Source of the DNA: a bacterium
Lineage (GTDB): Bacteria; SZUA-182; SZUA-191; JAJRXT01
Assembly (NCBI GenBank): GCA_024277675.1
Contig: JAJRUS010000021.1
Coordinates: forward strand, 1 to 44,942
Length of the DNA stretch: 44,942 nt
Direction: 5' to 3'
Each line of letters starts with the position of its first letter. Position 1 is the stretch's first letter. The notes beneath the pieces are model-generated. The model had not been told where the DNA came from. It worked only from the letters and a program-made list of their open reading frames with translations, and did no database searches. Below, piece after piece: positions 33,009 through 40,923 of this stretch. Position numbers and translations under genes: made by a program.

Positions 33009-34044
33009 GGGCACCCCTCAAAGTAAGTTCTTTAGTATACAATTCCTTAAAAATCCTGGCCTGCCGGCAGGCTATCCGGCTGGGGCCCAACAGGTCTCCA
33101 TCTTCCAACAAAGCCAGTCCCGGACAGCGGGCGCAGTAATGGAGCAGCTTGCAATTACGGCAACCGGAAATATCCTCCGGCCGCAGGGAGCGAATAAGTT
33201 CCAGGGTTGGCGCCTCGCGCCAGATTTTCATAAACCGCTGCCGGCGCACATTACCTGCCGGAAGCAGCAGTTGTAAACAGGGAGTGACGTCTCCGTATGG
33301 GTTAATACTACAGGTGCTGAGTCCTGCGGAGCACAGCTCAGGCATTTGCTGCCCATCGAAATCAAGCGCCGGATTAACCCGCTTATCACCAAGCACCTCC
33401 GCCAACTCAGCATCCGCCAGGCGCCCGGCGGTCGGCCCCAGTGAACCGTCATTGGCCGGTACCAAGATTGGATCCAACTGGGGGATGGCTCCCAGCTCAG
33501 CCGCCAGTCTCAAGATGGATGGATACGCCTTCTTGTTCTCCCGCATTATCACATGTTTCAAAAATACAGTCAATCCAGCCTGACGCAGCCGGCGGATGGC
33601 TTTTAGTGAGCGCTCGAAGGAGCCGGGGAGCCGGGTTATCCGGTCATGTGTTTCCGGGGTTACCCCATACAGGCTCACCCCTACCGCCAGGACGTTAAGC
33701 TCAACCAGGCGGCGCGCGGCAGCCTCATCCACCAACAGGCCGTTGGTAAATATTTGAAGGGCAAAATTGCGTTCGATAGCGGCCTGAACCAGCTTCCAGA
33801 AATCAGGCCGTAACATGGCCTCGCCACCGGTATAGGTTAAATACAGGCAACCGGCCAGCGCCAGCTCATCCAGCAGCTTCAGCCACTCATCGGTGGTTAA
33901 CTCCGGCCGCTGTTCTTCCTCACCCGGTACCACATAACAGTGTATACAGCGTTGGTTACAGCGGTAGGTAAGTTCTGCCGCCACCGTCAGTGGAATACAA
34001 TTATTTTCAGCATAAGCCGCCAACCGATCTTCCGGGTTATTCAT
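33001..34044 (-). CDS. Radical SAM/SPASM peptide-modifying enzyme
   Basis: The 347-residue enzyme has the CX3CX2C cluster site 'CNQRCIHC' (29-36), 'YTGGEAMLRPDF' (the GGE motif) and a C-terminal SPASM domain with 'CSINPYGDVTPC', 'GNVRRQRFMKIW' and 'CRNCKLLHYCARCPG', so extra iron-sulfur clusters are expected. SPASM enzymes usually modify ribosomal peptides, for example by Cys thioether or C-C bond formation. It overlaps the PqqD gene upstream by 4 bases and the small precursor ORF downstream by 8. It lacks its own obvious RRE, which fits a separate PqqD partner. The bond it makes cannot be predicted from this sequence. Confidence 0.92.
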   Translation of the reverse strand: MNNPEDRLAAYAENNCIPLTVAAELTYRCNQRCIHCYVVPGEEEQRPELTTDEWLKLLDELALAGCLYLTYTGGEAMLRPDFWKLVQAAIERNFALQIFTNGLLVDEAAARRLVELNVLAVGVSLYGVTPETHDRITRLPGSFERSLKAIRRLRQAGLTVFLKHVIMRENKKAYPSILRLAAELGAIPQLDPILVPANDGSLGPTAGRLADAELAEVLGDKRVNPALDFDGQQMPELCSAGLSTCSINPYGDVTPCLQLLLPAGNVRRQRFMKIWREAPTLELIRSLRPEDISGCRNCKLLHYCARCPGLALLEDGDLLGPSRIACRQARIFKELYTKELTLRGAHE

Positions 34045-34352
34045 GTTTTGGCCTTTTCTCCCCCGGACCCGGCTTCGGCATATACTCCGATTAATCCCTT
34101 TTCCGCCAATTGAGCGGCAAATTCCTGCACATCATGCTCTAACACCTGACGTTCCACCTCAAACTCATCAAACAATATGGCTACAATCCCGCTCAAGCTC
34201 CGGCTACCGTCAGCCAGTTCCCAGAAGCGGGCCGCCACCGGGTTCATTGGATAGAGCATATTGTCCCGAGGGTTAATTACCACCGCCTGATCCCCTATTA
34301 TTCGCCAGGCAAGCCGCTCTTCACGCAGGATATAACTATCCGACCATCTCAT
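34041..34352 (-). CDS. PqqD-like protein (RiPP recognition element), HPr-rel-A type
   Basis: The ORF extends to 34385, but the ATG at 34352 has GGGGGG at about 6 bases and gives the usual PqqD start ('RWSDSYILREERLAWRII'). The 103-residue protein shows the PqqD pattern: an N-terminal beta part 'AVVINPRDNMLYPMNPVAARFWEL' and helices 'SGIVAILFDEFEVERQVLEHDVQEFAAQLAEKGLI'. PqqD-family domains bind the leader of a precursor peptide and present it to a radical SAM enzyme. It overlaps the kinase gene by 17 bases and the radical SAM gene by 4. From memory, TIGRFAM names such proteins with HprK-like partners the HPr-rel-A system. Confidence 0.85.
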   Translation of the reverse strand: MRWSDSYILREERLAWRIIGDQAVVINPRDNMLYPMNPVAARFWELADGSRSLSGIVAILFDEFEVERQVLEHDVQEFAAQLAEKGLIGVYAEAGSGGEKAKT

Positions 34353-35139
34353 CCAGCACCCCCCAGTTATCTGTTGTCCAATCAAATACCAGCCCCTGAC
34401 TGACTGCCGTCTGCACCACTCCCCAGGTCAAATCCATGATTTTCTCAAAATTGGCTCGATCCCCCCCGGCAGGGCAGATCACATTCGCTAACAGGCCGAG
34501 AAAGGCTTCCATCGGTTCCAATAGCCCGCATTTTTCAGGGTTAAGCAGTACTAATCGGTGTAGCGGCGCACTTATCCGGGGCGAACCGGGCGTCGCTTCC
34601 AGCTCTCCCCAAAAAGGGGTACTCAGGATATAAAATCGCTCCTGTCGCCTGACAACGCAAACCGTCTCATCATTAAGCAGCTCACCATCCCGCAGGCTCC
34701 GGGAAATACTGCTCTTGCCGCTGCCTGATGCGCCGCAGAACAGCCAGCCAGCTCCTTTACGTTGCAATCCGGCGGCATGCAGTATAAGTCCTGAATGTCT
34801 GGGCAGGAGGATTATAAACAAGGCCCTTAAAGCAGAATCCAATGTATTTGGATTGGCATCAAGCCGCAGCCGGCCGGTAGCGGTTCTCAGATCAGCCTCT
34901 CCTTGTATATCAAATCCAGCCAGCAAAGCCCGCTTTTCCTCCAGCCAAATACGCTGGACACCCAACTCCTCAGTTGAAAAACCCTTAATTTCCAGGCCGG
35001 GCTCAACATTTACCAGCAGCCGGAAATCCGGCTGCCGGACAGTCCAAAAGCCGGCGAATCTTTCCAGGATATTGCCCGCACCCCAGGTTGGCGGCAGTTC
35101 AATTTCTATGCAAACATTGCCGATGCTTAATCTTAACAT
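34336..35139 (-). CDS. HprK-like serine kinase (HPr-rel-A type)
   Basis: The 267-residue protein has a P-loop 'GASGSGKSS' (136-144) preceded by 'LILHAAGL' and followed by 'LLNDETVCVV' (154-163), the arrangement of the HPr kinase C-terminal domain. The N-terminal HprK domain is replaced by an unrelated about 110-residue segment. No HPr or PTS gene is near, so it probably does not regulate sugar uptake. Relatives in lasso-peptide clusters phosphorylate the precursor's C-terminal serine, and the candidate precursor here ends in serine. It overlaps the PqqD gene by 17 bases and lies 33 bases after the nucleotidyltransferase gene. The substrate is inference. Confidence 0.85.
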   Translation of the reverse strand: MLRLSIGNVCIEIELPPTWGAGNILERFAGFWTVRQPDFRLLVNVEPGLEIKGFSTEELGVQRIWLEEKRALLAGFDIQGEADLRTATGRLRLDANPNTLDSALRALFIILLPRHSGLILHAAGLQRKGAGWLFCGASGSGKSSISRSLRDGELLNDETVCVVRRQERFYILSTPFWGELEATPGSPRISAPLHRLVLLNPEKCGLLEPMEAFLGLLANVICPAGGDRANFEKIMDLTWGVVQTAVSQGLVFDWTTDNWGVLDEMVG

Positions 35140-35172
35140 AAAATATTCATTATAAAATGTCGCCGGTAAAAA

Positions 35173-36231
35173 CTAAGGCTCAAACTGTATCAGGTTACGT
35201 TTACGCAGCCAAGTGCGCTCTTTGAGTCTACTGCCGGTAAAAGCCGCCGCCAGCCTGAAGCGATCGATCAACAGGAGTTTAAAAAACAAACAAGCATAAG
35301 TACCGGTAAAAAGCAGCTCCTTACGCCAGACATACTCACTTATCAGGCGTTCCCGCCACCCAACCCCTCTGTCGGGCAGATACTTCAAAACCTGATGGTC
35401 GCACAGCTTGCCAGTTATAAATAGACAATAACCCAAGGCCCGTTTGCAGCCGATAGCTTCAGCGGCTTGCCATAGTTGTTCTTTATCCAGCACAGCTTGA
35501 TGCTTTCGTAAAAGTAAAGCAAAATCCAGAAACCAGATTAATCTGGACATAAGGCCGTGGGAACCAATATGCATGGCAAGATGCAATATATCGTCCGCCG
35601 GCGACAGAGCCAGTGTCGCCTGCCGGCCATATTTTGTCCAACGGGCCCGCTGCCAGACCTCGGACATAGCCGGCTTCACCCGCCGGGGATGACTCAATCC
35701 CCAATGAAGCTCTAAGGAAAGGTCGGCCCGGGGCAGATAATAATGGCCGTGAAAATGCTCACTTAGAAATACAGCCTCGCCCAGGGTGGCCTCCGGTTGG
35801 TAGCCCAGCTCAGCCAGCAACTGCCGGGCCAGCCCCTGCGCCTTTCTTTCAATCAGTATATCAACATCTGCAAAGGTTCGCAAACCCGGCTCAGGATAAA
35901 GCTCCTCTGTCCAGCGGATGCCTTTCAAGGGGATTACCTTTACCCCCGCACCCTTAAAATACTCCAGCAGCCGGGCTGTTTCTTCAGCATAGCTCAACTG
36001 GCGATATATTGCCTGAAAATAACTACTTTCCAACTCCCTTGCCACCCCGACCGGTAACTCCGCCAACACTGGCTTAAGCTGGTGCCGGAGCAAGGGCGAT
36101 AAACCCTGGTAATCGGCCAGCCCCAACACTAACCCCCAATCCAACCCGGTCGGCAACTGCGTTATAAGTTCGGCCCTGGTTACCGAATGCAAAAGATTAC
36201 AGAAAAACCCATATTCAGCTTGATACTTCAT
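35173..36231 (-). CDS. PF14907-type nucleotidyltransferase
   Basis: The ORF runs to 36285, but the ATG at 36231 has GGAGGG at about 4 bases and overlaps the O-antigen gene by 17 bases, so it is preferred. The 352-residue protein contains 'PLKGIRW', 'PGLRTFADVDILI' (the GT..DxD nucleotidyltransferase acidic pair) and 'LELHWGLSH', typical of the uncharacterised nucleotidyltransferase family NTP_transf_5. Members recur beside HprK-like and PqqD-like genes. One relative in lasso-peptide clusters has been linked to extended phosphorylation or tailoring. Here it may add a nucleotide or glycosyl-phosphate group to the peptide, but there is no direct evidence. Confidence 0.82.
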   Translation of the reverse strand: MKYQAEYGFFCNLLHSVTRAELITQLPTGLDWGLVLGLADYQGLSPLLRHQLKPVLAELPVGVARELESSYFQAIYRQLSYAEETARLLEYFKGAGVKVIPLKGIRWTEELYPEPGLRTFADVDILIERKAQGLARQLLAELGYQPEATLGEAVFLSEHFHGHYYLPRADLSLELHWGLSHPRRVKPAMSEVWQRARWTKYGRQATLALSPADDILHLAMHIGSHGLMSRLIWFLDFALLLRKHQAVLDKEQLWQAAEAIGCKRALGYCLFITGKLCDHQVLKYLPDRGVGWRERLISEYVWRKELLFTGTYACLFFKLLLIDRFRLAAAFTGSRLKERTWLRKRNLIQFEP

Positions 36232-37462
36232 CAGCCCTCCAGCCACTGGCGACCAGCCCGGCCAGCACAAAACAGAGAACCGCATTAGCCGGGATATGGA
36301 ACTGAAACTCCACCAGGCTATGCAGCGCTAAAGCCAGCACTCCCCCCATAGCCCCCCAACGCAAGCCCCAATTACGGTCAGTCTGGTTTTGCAGATACCA
36401 CAAACTGCGGCGGAAAAAGGTTACCACACCATAACCAGCCAGCAACAGCCCTCCCCCTCCCAACTCGACGCTCAGTTGCAAAAGATCGTTATGGGTATAG
36501 TCCAGTAAATGGTCTAAGCCGGCCGGCCGATACCCCGGAGCTACCAGCGGGAAGCTTCCCGGGCCGCTGCCCAGGTATGGATGTTCAAAAAATATCCGGC
36601 CGGCGATTCCCCAAAGCTTTACCCGCAGGGCCAACCCCAGCCAGCCGCGGGTTATCTCCCGCCCGGCTTCCCCCAACAGGTAGTCGGCCATCGGCTGCCA
36701 GAGCAGTATAGCCAAAACAGAGAACATCGCCGCCGCAGTGAAAAACAGCATTACCCCCCGGCGGTAACCACCCGCCAGATACCTCAGGCATAGCCCCAGA
36801 ACCCCCAGCGAAACCATCAAACTTATCCAGCCCGCCTTGGAGAACGAAAAGAAAAGAGCCACTCCCTGCAAGGCCAAGAGGTAACTAAACAGCAGGCGCT
36901 TACCGAAATCCTCGGTGGCGATGCAGAATCCCAGCGTCAGGGGTATGAGCATAACCAGCAAGCCGGCAAAATGATTTTTATTAACGTAGCTGGCCGAAAG
37001 CGCCGGACTGCTCCACCAGGCGTGTCCCAACACCCCGGCATACTGTAATAAACCCAAGCCGGATAATCCGGTACCTACAGCAATCACTACGATTGCCAGG
37101 CGCCGCAACCAAGCGCTTTTGCCGAATAAATTAACCGCTGCCAGGAAAGCCACCGCATAAATGCTCCATTCAGCGAGGGCGGTAAAGCCGGCCTGCCGAT
37201 ACACCGATTTGAAACTCAGGCCGACTGCCAGCAGAAAAAACAACCCCAGGGGAACCTCCAACCCGGTTCGCCGCAATTTCAGCTTACCCTCAATTACCAT
37301 AGCCGCTATCCAACTGCCAGCTATAACCAAGGCCAGTATTCTGGCGAATAACACTCCGGCGGGGGTTACTCCACCCAGAAAAAGCGGCAGCCCGGCTACT
37401 AACAAAATCAACCCCCAGCGAGCCAGTCCCTTTAACGTTCCGGTCAACGGCACCCTGCTCAT
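36215..37462 (-). CDS. O-antigen ligase/polymerase family membrane protein
   Basis: This 415-residue protein has about ten to twelve membrane helices and the Wzy_C-type signature around the large periplasmic loop ('LGSGPGSFPLVAPGY' and 'DYTHNDLLQLSVELGGGGLLL', with the characteristic H-N-D-L-L). It either polymerises repeat units or ligates glycan to a lipid carrier outside the membrane. It starts 4 bases inside the WecA-like gene (ATGA) and overlaps the nucleotidyltransferase gene, so it links the polysaccharide half of the operon to the peptide half. A second Wzy-like gene lies at 42-43.6 kb. Confidence 0.85.
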   Translation of the reverse strand: MSRVPLTGTLKGLARWGLILLVAGLPLFLGGVTPAGVLFARILALVIAGSWIAAMVIEGKLKLRRTGLEVPLGLFFLLAVGLSFKSVYRQAGFTALAEWSIYAVAFLAAVNLFGKSAWLRRLAIVVIAVGTGLSGLGLLQYAGVLGHAWWSSPALSASYVNKNHFAGLLVMLIPLTLGFCIATEDFGKRLLFSYLLALQGVALFFSFSKAGWISLMVSLGVLGLCLRYLAGGYRRGVMLFFTAAAMFSVLAILLWQPMADYLLGEAGREITRGWLGLALRVKLWGIAGRIFFEHPYLGSGPGSFPLVAPGYRPAGLDHLLDYTHNDLLQLSVELGGGGLLLAGYGVVTFFRRSLWYLQNQTDRNWGLRWGAMGGVLALALHSLVEFQFHIPANAVLCFVLAGLVASGWRADEVSS

Positions 37463-38568
37463 GAATTATCCCTCCGGCCGGCGCCAAGCTGCATAAAAAC
37501 ACTAATCAAAAGTATTATCAACAACCCCTGGGCCAGAACTATCAGACAGCCGTAACTCGTCAATTTCCCCAATAGCAGCGAATTAATCCCCAAGATAAGC
37601 GTAAACAGATAAATACACAGCACGGCCTGGCGTTTACTCATACCAAGCGCCACCAAACGATGGGATAGATGGCGCTTGTCTCCGACAAACACCGGCCGCC
37701 GCTCCCTTAAGCGTATATAAATCACTGAAAATGTATCAAACAGCGGCACACTTAACACCAAAAGGGGCAGCGCTATCGGAAAAAGCGTAGGGCTGTCATT
37801 GGTAACGTATGATTCAAGTACGGTGAGAACCCCCAGTAAAAAACCGATAACCAGACTCCCGCCATCGCCCAGAAAAATAGTCGGGTGTGGAAAATTGTAA
37901 GGATAGAAACCCAGAATCGAACCCAACAGCGCTATCAGAATCAGCGTCATGAAAAACTGTCCCTGCTGATATGCCACTACAAAGAATATCACCGAGGCCA
38001 ATATGGCCACTCCGCTGCTCAAACCATCCATATTATCCAATAAATTAAACGAGTTGCTAATTCCGACAATCCACAGCACAGTCCCCACATTGTTCAACCA
38101 CGGATAAGGAAATATCCCGATAACTATGCCATTCATCACCAGCGCTTCCGCCATAACAAACTGCACCGCAAACTTTAATCGGAAACTAAAACCTACCCCT
38201 ACTATATCGTCCAGGACTCCCAAACCGAAAATTACCAGCGCCGTCAGCATAATAAGCGCCAACTTCGGCCACAAGTCAACCGCCAGCAAGTACTGTCCAT
38301 TCAGCTTCGGTAAATATTCAAGAAACAGTTTGCTTCTCCCAAGCCACAAAAACAGAAGATAATTCCCCAGAACCGCTATCGTAAAGGACAGGAACACGGC
38401 TCCACCCCCTAATAAAGGAATAGCTTCCCGGTGTATTTTGCGAGGCCCTGGTTTATCCAACACGCCAAAACGCCTGGCCAACCGCTTCATCAGCGGCACC
38501 AAGGCCAAAGACAAACCACAGGTCAGGCTAAACAGATAAAGATATACCAGCAGCCTGCTTTTTTCCAT
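37459..38568 (-). CDS. WecA/MraY-family undecaprenyl-phosphate sugar-1-phosphate transferase
   Basis: The 369-residue polytopic protein carries the family motifs: 'LDDIVGVGFSF', 'NLLDNMDGLSSG', 'FLGDGGSLVIGFLLG' and 'GDKRHLSHRLVALGMSKRQ'. It belongs to the GlcNAc-1-phosphate transferase group that starts glycan repeat units by loading a sugar phosphate onto undecaprenyl phosphate in the inner membrane. The loop 'DKRHLSHRL' is more WecA-like than MraY-like. No mur genes are near, so WecA-type is likely. It overlaps the epimerase gene by 41 bases; GAGGT before the ATG supports this start. It is probably the initiating enzyme for the polysaccharide of this locus. Confidence 0.9.
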   Translation of the reverse strand: MEKSRLLVYLYLFSLTCGLSLALVPLMKRLARRFGVLDKPGPRKIHREAIPLLGGGAVFLSFTIAVLGNYLLFLWLGRSKLFLEYLPKLNGQYLLAVDLWPKLALIMLTALVIFGLGVLDDIVGVGFSFRLKFAVQFVMAEALVMNGIVIGIFPYPWLNNVGTVLWIVGISNSFNLLDNMDGLSSGVAILASVIFFVVAYQQGQFFMTLILIALLGSILGFYPYNFPHPTIFLGDGGSLVIGFLLGVLTVLESYVTNDSPTLFPIALPLLVLSVPLFDTFSVIYIRLRERRPVFVGDKRHLSHRLVALGMSKRQAVLCIYLFTLILGINSLLLGKLTSYGCLIVLAQGLLIILLISVFMQLGAGRRDNS

Positions 38569-39538
38569 AATACCTCATGTGTGTCAAGTAATACTCCGCT
38601 ACCAACTGGATCATGGTATTAATATTGACCCGGGGTTTAAACCCCATCAATTTATTTAGTTTACTGATATCCGGCACCCGGCGGCGCATATCCTCAAACC
38701 CCTCCTGGTATGCCTCATCATAACTCAGCTTAATTATGGGAGAGTCGCTGTTAGTTAAACGTTTGACCCGCTGTGCCAGTTCGAGAATGGTGATCTCTCC
38801 TATCCCGCCCACATTAAACACCTGGCCTACCGCGGCCTCGGTATCTATCAAACCCATAATTGCCTGCACTACATCCTGGACATAGGTAAATGTTCTTGAC
38901 TGTTGCCCGTCGCCATATACTGTAATCGGTTTTCCGCTCAGCGCCTGACTTACAAAGGTAGGCAGCACCATACCATAAGCCCCGGTTTGACGTGGGCCGA
39001 CTGTATTAAAGAAGCGCATAATCACTACCGGCAGGCCATAATCCTTATGATAGGCTAACGCCAGAAACTCATCCAACGCCTTGGAACAGGCGTAACTCCA
39101 GCGTGATTTAGTGGTATTTCCAAGCACCAGATCACTATCTTCAGTAAAGGGTATTTTACTGTTCTTGCCGTAAACCTCGGAAGAAGAAGCAAGTAATACC
39201 TTCTGTTTACTGTTGGCGGCCAGATTCAGCAATATTTCGGTACCCCGGACATTGGTAAGGATAGTGTTCACCGGCTGCTGCACAATCAGCTTCACCCCTA
39301 CCGCCGCCGCCAGATGTACTACCACCTGGCTGCGCTCTATCAGGCGCCCCATTAACCTTTCATTAAATATAGAATCACAGATAAATTCAAATCCCAGTTC
39401 AGGCTGAAGGTGGTTGAGGTTATCAAGCGACCCGGTCGATAAATTATCCAGCACACAGACCTCATCCCCCCGGCCAATCAACGCCTCGGCCAAATGAGAT
39501 CCTATAAATCCAGCCCCTCCGGTAATCAAAATTTTCAT
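38528..39538 (-). CDS. NAD-dependent epimerase/dehydratase (UDP-sugar, SDR extended)
   Basis: This 336-residue protein has the NAD site 'GGAGFIGSHLAEAL' (7-20), the catalytic 'YACSK' (Tyr-x-x-x-Lys), and 'RFFNTVGPRQTG' with 'VYGDGQQSRTFTYVQDVVQA'. It resembles UDP-glucose 4-epimerases and UDP-glucuronate decarboxylases. The exact product cannot be read by eye. It makes or interconverts a nucleotide sugar in the cytoplasm for the surrounding transferases. A 160-base gap with a palindromic repeat precedes it. Its 3' end overlaps the WecA-like gene. Confidence 0.88.
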   Translation of the reverse strand: MKILITGGAGFIGSHLAEALIGRGDEVCVLDNLSTGSLDNLNHLQPELGFEFICDSIFNERLMGRLIERSQVVVHLAAAVGVKLIVQQPVNTILTNVRGTEILLNLAANSKQKVLLASSSEVYGKNSKIPFTEDSDLVLGNTTKSRWSYACSKALDEFLALAYHKDYGLPVVIMRFFNTVGPRQTGAYGMVLPTFVSQALSGKPITVYGDGQQSRTFTYVQDVVQAIMGLIDTEAAVGQVFNVGGIGEITILELAQRVKRLTNSDSPIIKLSYDEAYQEGFEDMRRRVPDISKLNKLMGFKPRVNINTMIQLVAEYYLTHMRYYGKKQAAGISLSV

Positions 39539-39554
39539 AGTCCGGTTCCTTTAT

Positions 39555-39685
39555 GGTGAACTCGTAAAAAGTCAAAAATTGGATGGCAAAGTAAAAGGCT
39601 CCAGCTACAAGGCGCACTTACAGGTGCGCCGCAGTGACTGAGGATGCCGCGCAACACCGCAGATGGACTTTTTAGGAAGCCATCC
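39555..39685. repeat. Imperfect palindromic repeat element (MITE/REP-like)
   Basis: The 131-base element is bounded by GGTGAACTCGTAAAAAGTC and GACTTTTTAGGAAGCCATCC, inverted versions of each other (shared TAAAAAGTC plus scattered matches). In its middle is a perfect 7-base hairpin GGCGCAC-TTACAG-GTGCGCC (39611-39630). I recall similar 'aactcgtaaaaagtc ... gactttttac' elements from deltaproteobacterial and related genomes. It fills almost the entire gap between two operon genes and encodes nothing. Confidence 0.65.
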
Positions 39686-39699
39686 TTTATGATGAATAT

Positions 39700-40923
39700 T
39701 TATTCCTCCACTAACCTACGGTATAAGTTATTTATATCTTCAGTTAATCTACCTATTGTAAGCCCCCGGACAAACTGACGTCCCTGCCGGGCTAATCGGG
39801 TGGCTTGTCCGGGATTCCCCAGCAACCAGGCTATCCCCCGGGCCAGCCCGGCTGCATTTCGGGGATGAACCAGCACTCCCCTTTGCGCCACCCCAAAGCC
39901 TTCAGCCCGCCAACTGGGCTTTCCCAGGAGGTCCTCAACGCCGCCCACATTGGTGGCAATTACCGGACGAGCGGCCGCCAGGGCTTCAATCAAGGTTACC
40001 GGAGTACCCTCATTGTTTGAAGTCAGCACCACCACGTCCAGGTTTGAATACACGTGTTTCATTGTTCGCTGCCAACCGGTAAAGACCACCTGTCGGCCCA
40101 GCCCCAGCCGGTTTGTTTCAGCTTCCAGGCTTGAGCGCAGCTCCCCGTCTCCCACTATCAAAAAGCGCAACTGCCGACCGTTGGCCTCGACCAAACGTCG
40201 GGCTGCCTCAAGGAACAAGTGATGGTTTTTTACGGTTGTCAGTCGCCCGATTATTCCCACTAATACTTCTCCGGGTCGGGCGGAACACTGTCGGCGGAAC
40301 TCGCTGTTTTTACTGTTGTTTTCCAGGAACGGGGTTAGCGGAAGCCCCAACGGAAGTACCCTGAACTGCCTGGGTTGTCCGACCCGATAATATTTACAGA
40401 TTTCCTGGCGCTGACTCTGGCTTACGGTTACTAAAAGATCGGTGCCCCGGGCCAGCAGACGTTCAATCCACAGATATAATGTGGTTTTAAGCGGGCCAAA
40501 GTAACCTGAAAAAACATGCCCATGATAAGTGTGCACCAACCTTACCTGCCGCCCTTTAACTTTAGCCAGCCGGCGGTAAATGATCCCGGCCAGTCGGCCT
40601 AAGGCGCCGGCCTTGGCGGTATGCGTATGGATTATATGGGGTTTAAAGCGCAGCATAAGCCGGAGGATGTGGTAGCAGGCAACCGCATCTTGTAGTGGGC
40701 GGATACGCCTGCCCAGACATGGAATATTTAAGGGTTCGACGCCGGCCGCTTCAGACAAATACCCCATATCACCCTCTGCGTCTGATACCGTACCGGTAGC
40801 CAATATCGAATAAAAGCCATTCCGATTAAGCGCCTGCGTGAGCAGAATAGCCTGAATAGCCGGGCCACCGATGTTCAACCTGGCAATCAGCCGCAACACT
40901 CGTATTTTTTCCGCTTCAGGCAT
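39700..40923 (-). CDS. Glycosyltransferase family 4
   Basis: This 407-residue GT-B enzyme has the N-terminal acceptor domain ('LRLIARLNIGGPAIQA', 'IIHTHTAKAGALGR') and the C-terminal donor domain with 'GIIGRLTTVKNHHLFLEAA' and 'VLTSNNEGTPVTLIEALAAARPVIATNVGG', the GT4 E-x7-E region. It transfers a sugar from a nucleotide donor to a lipid-linked intermediate in the cytoplasm. It overlaps the next GT4 gene by 8 bases. The specific linkage is unknown. The downstream gap carries a repeat element, and the operon probably continues through it. Confidence 0.92.
   Translation of the reverse strand: MPEAEKIRVLRLIARLNIGGPAIQAILLTQALNRNGFYSILATGTVSDAEGDMGYLSEAAGVEPLNIPCLGRRIRPLQDAVACYHILRLMLRFKPHIIHTHTAKAGALGRLAGIIYRRLAKVKGRQVRLVHTYHGHVFSGYFGPLKTTLYLWIERLLARGTDLLVTVSQSQRQEICKYYRVGQPRQFRVLPLGLPLTPFLENNSKNSEFRRQCSARPGEVLVGIIGRLTTVKNHHLFLEAARRLVEANGRQLRFLIVGDGELRSSLEAETNRLGLGRQVVFTGWQRTMKHVYSNLDVVVLTSNNEGTPVTLIEALAAARPVIATNVGGVEDLLGKPSWRAEGFGVAQRGVLVHPRNAAGLARGIAWLLGNPGQATRLARQGRQFVRGLTIGRLTEDINNLYRRLVEE

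Noticed and set aside
32785-33276. 163-codon plus-strand ORF covering the peptide ORF
   Set aside because: It is antisense to the radical SAM 3' end and the peptidase start, has a shadow-like composition and disagrees with the operon direction.
32401-36231. Classical lasso-peptide cluster
   Set aside because: YxxPxL, PqqD and the kinase recall lasso systems, but there is no asparagine-synthetase-like cyclase and no B2 transglutaminase-like protease; a radical SAM enzyme is present instead.
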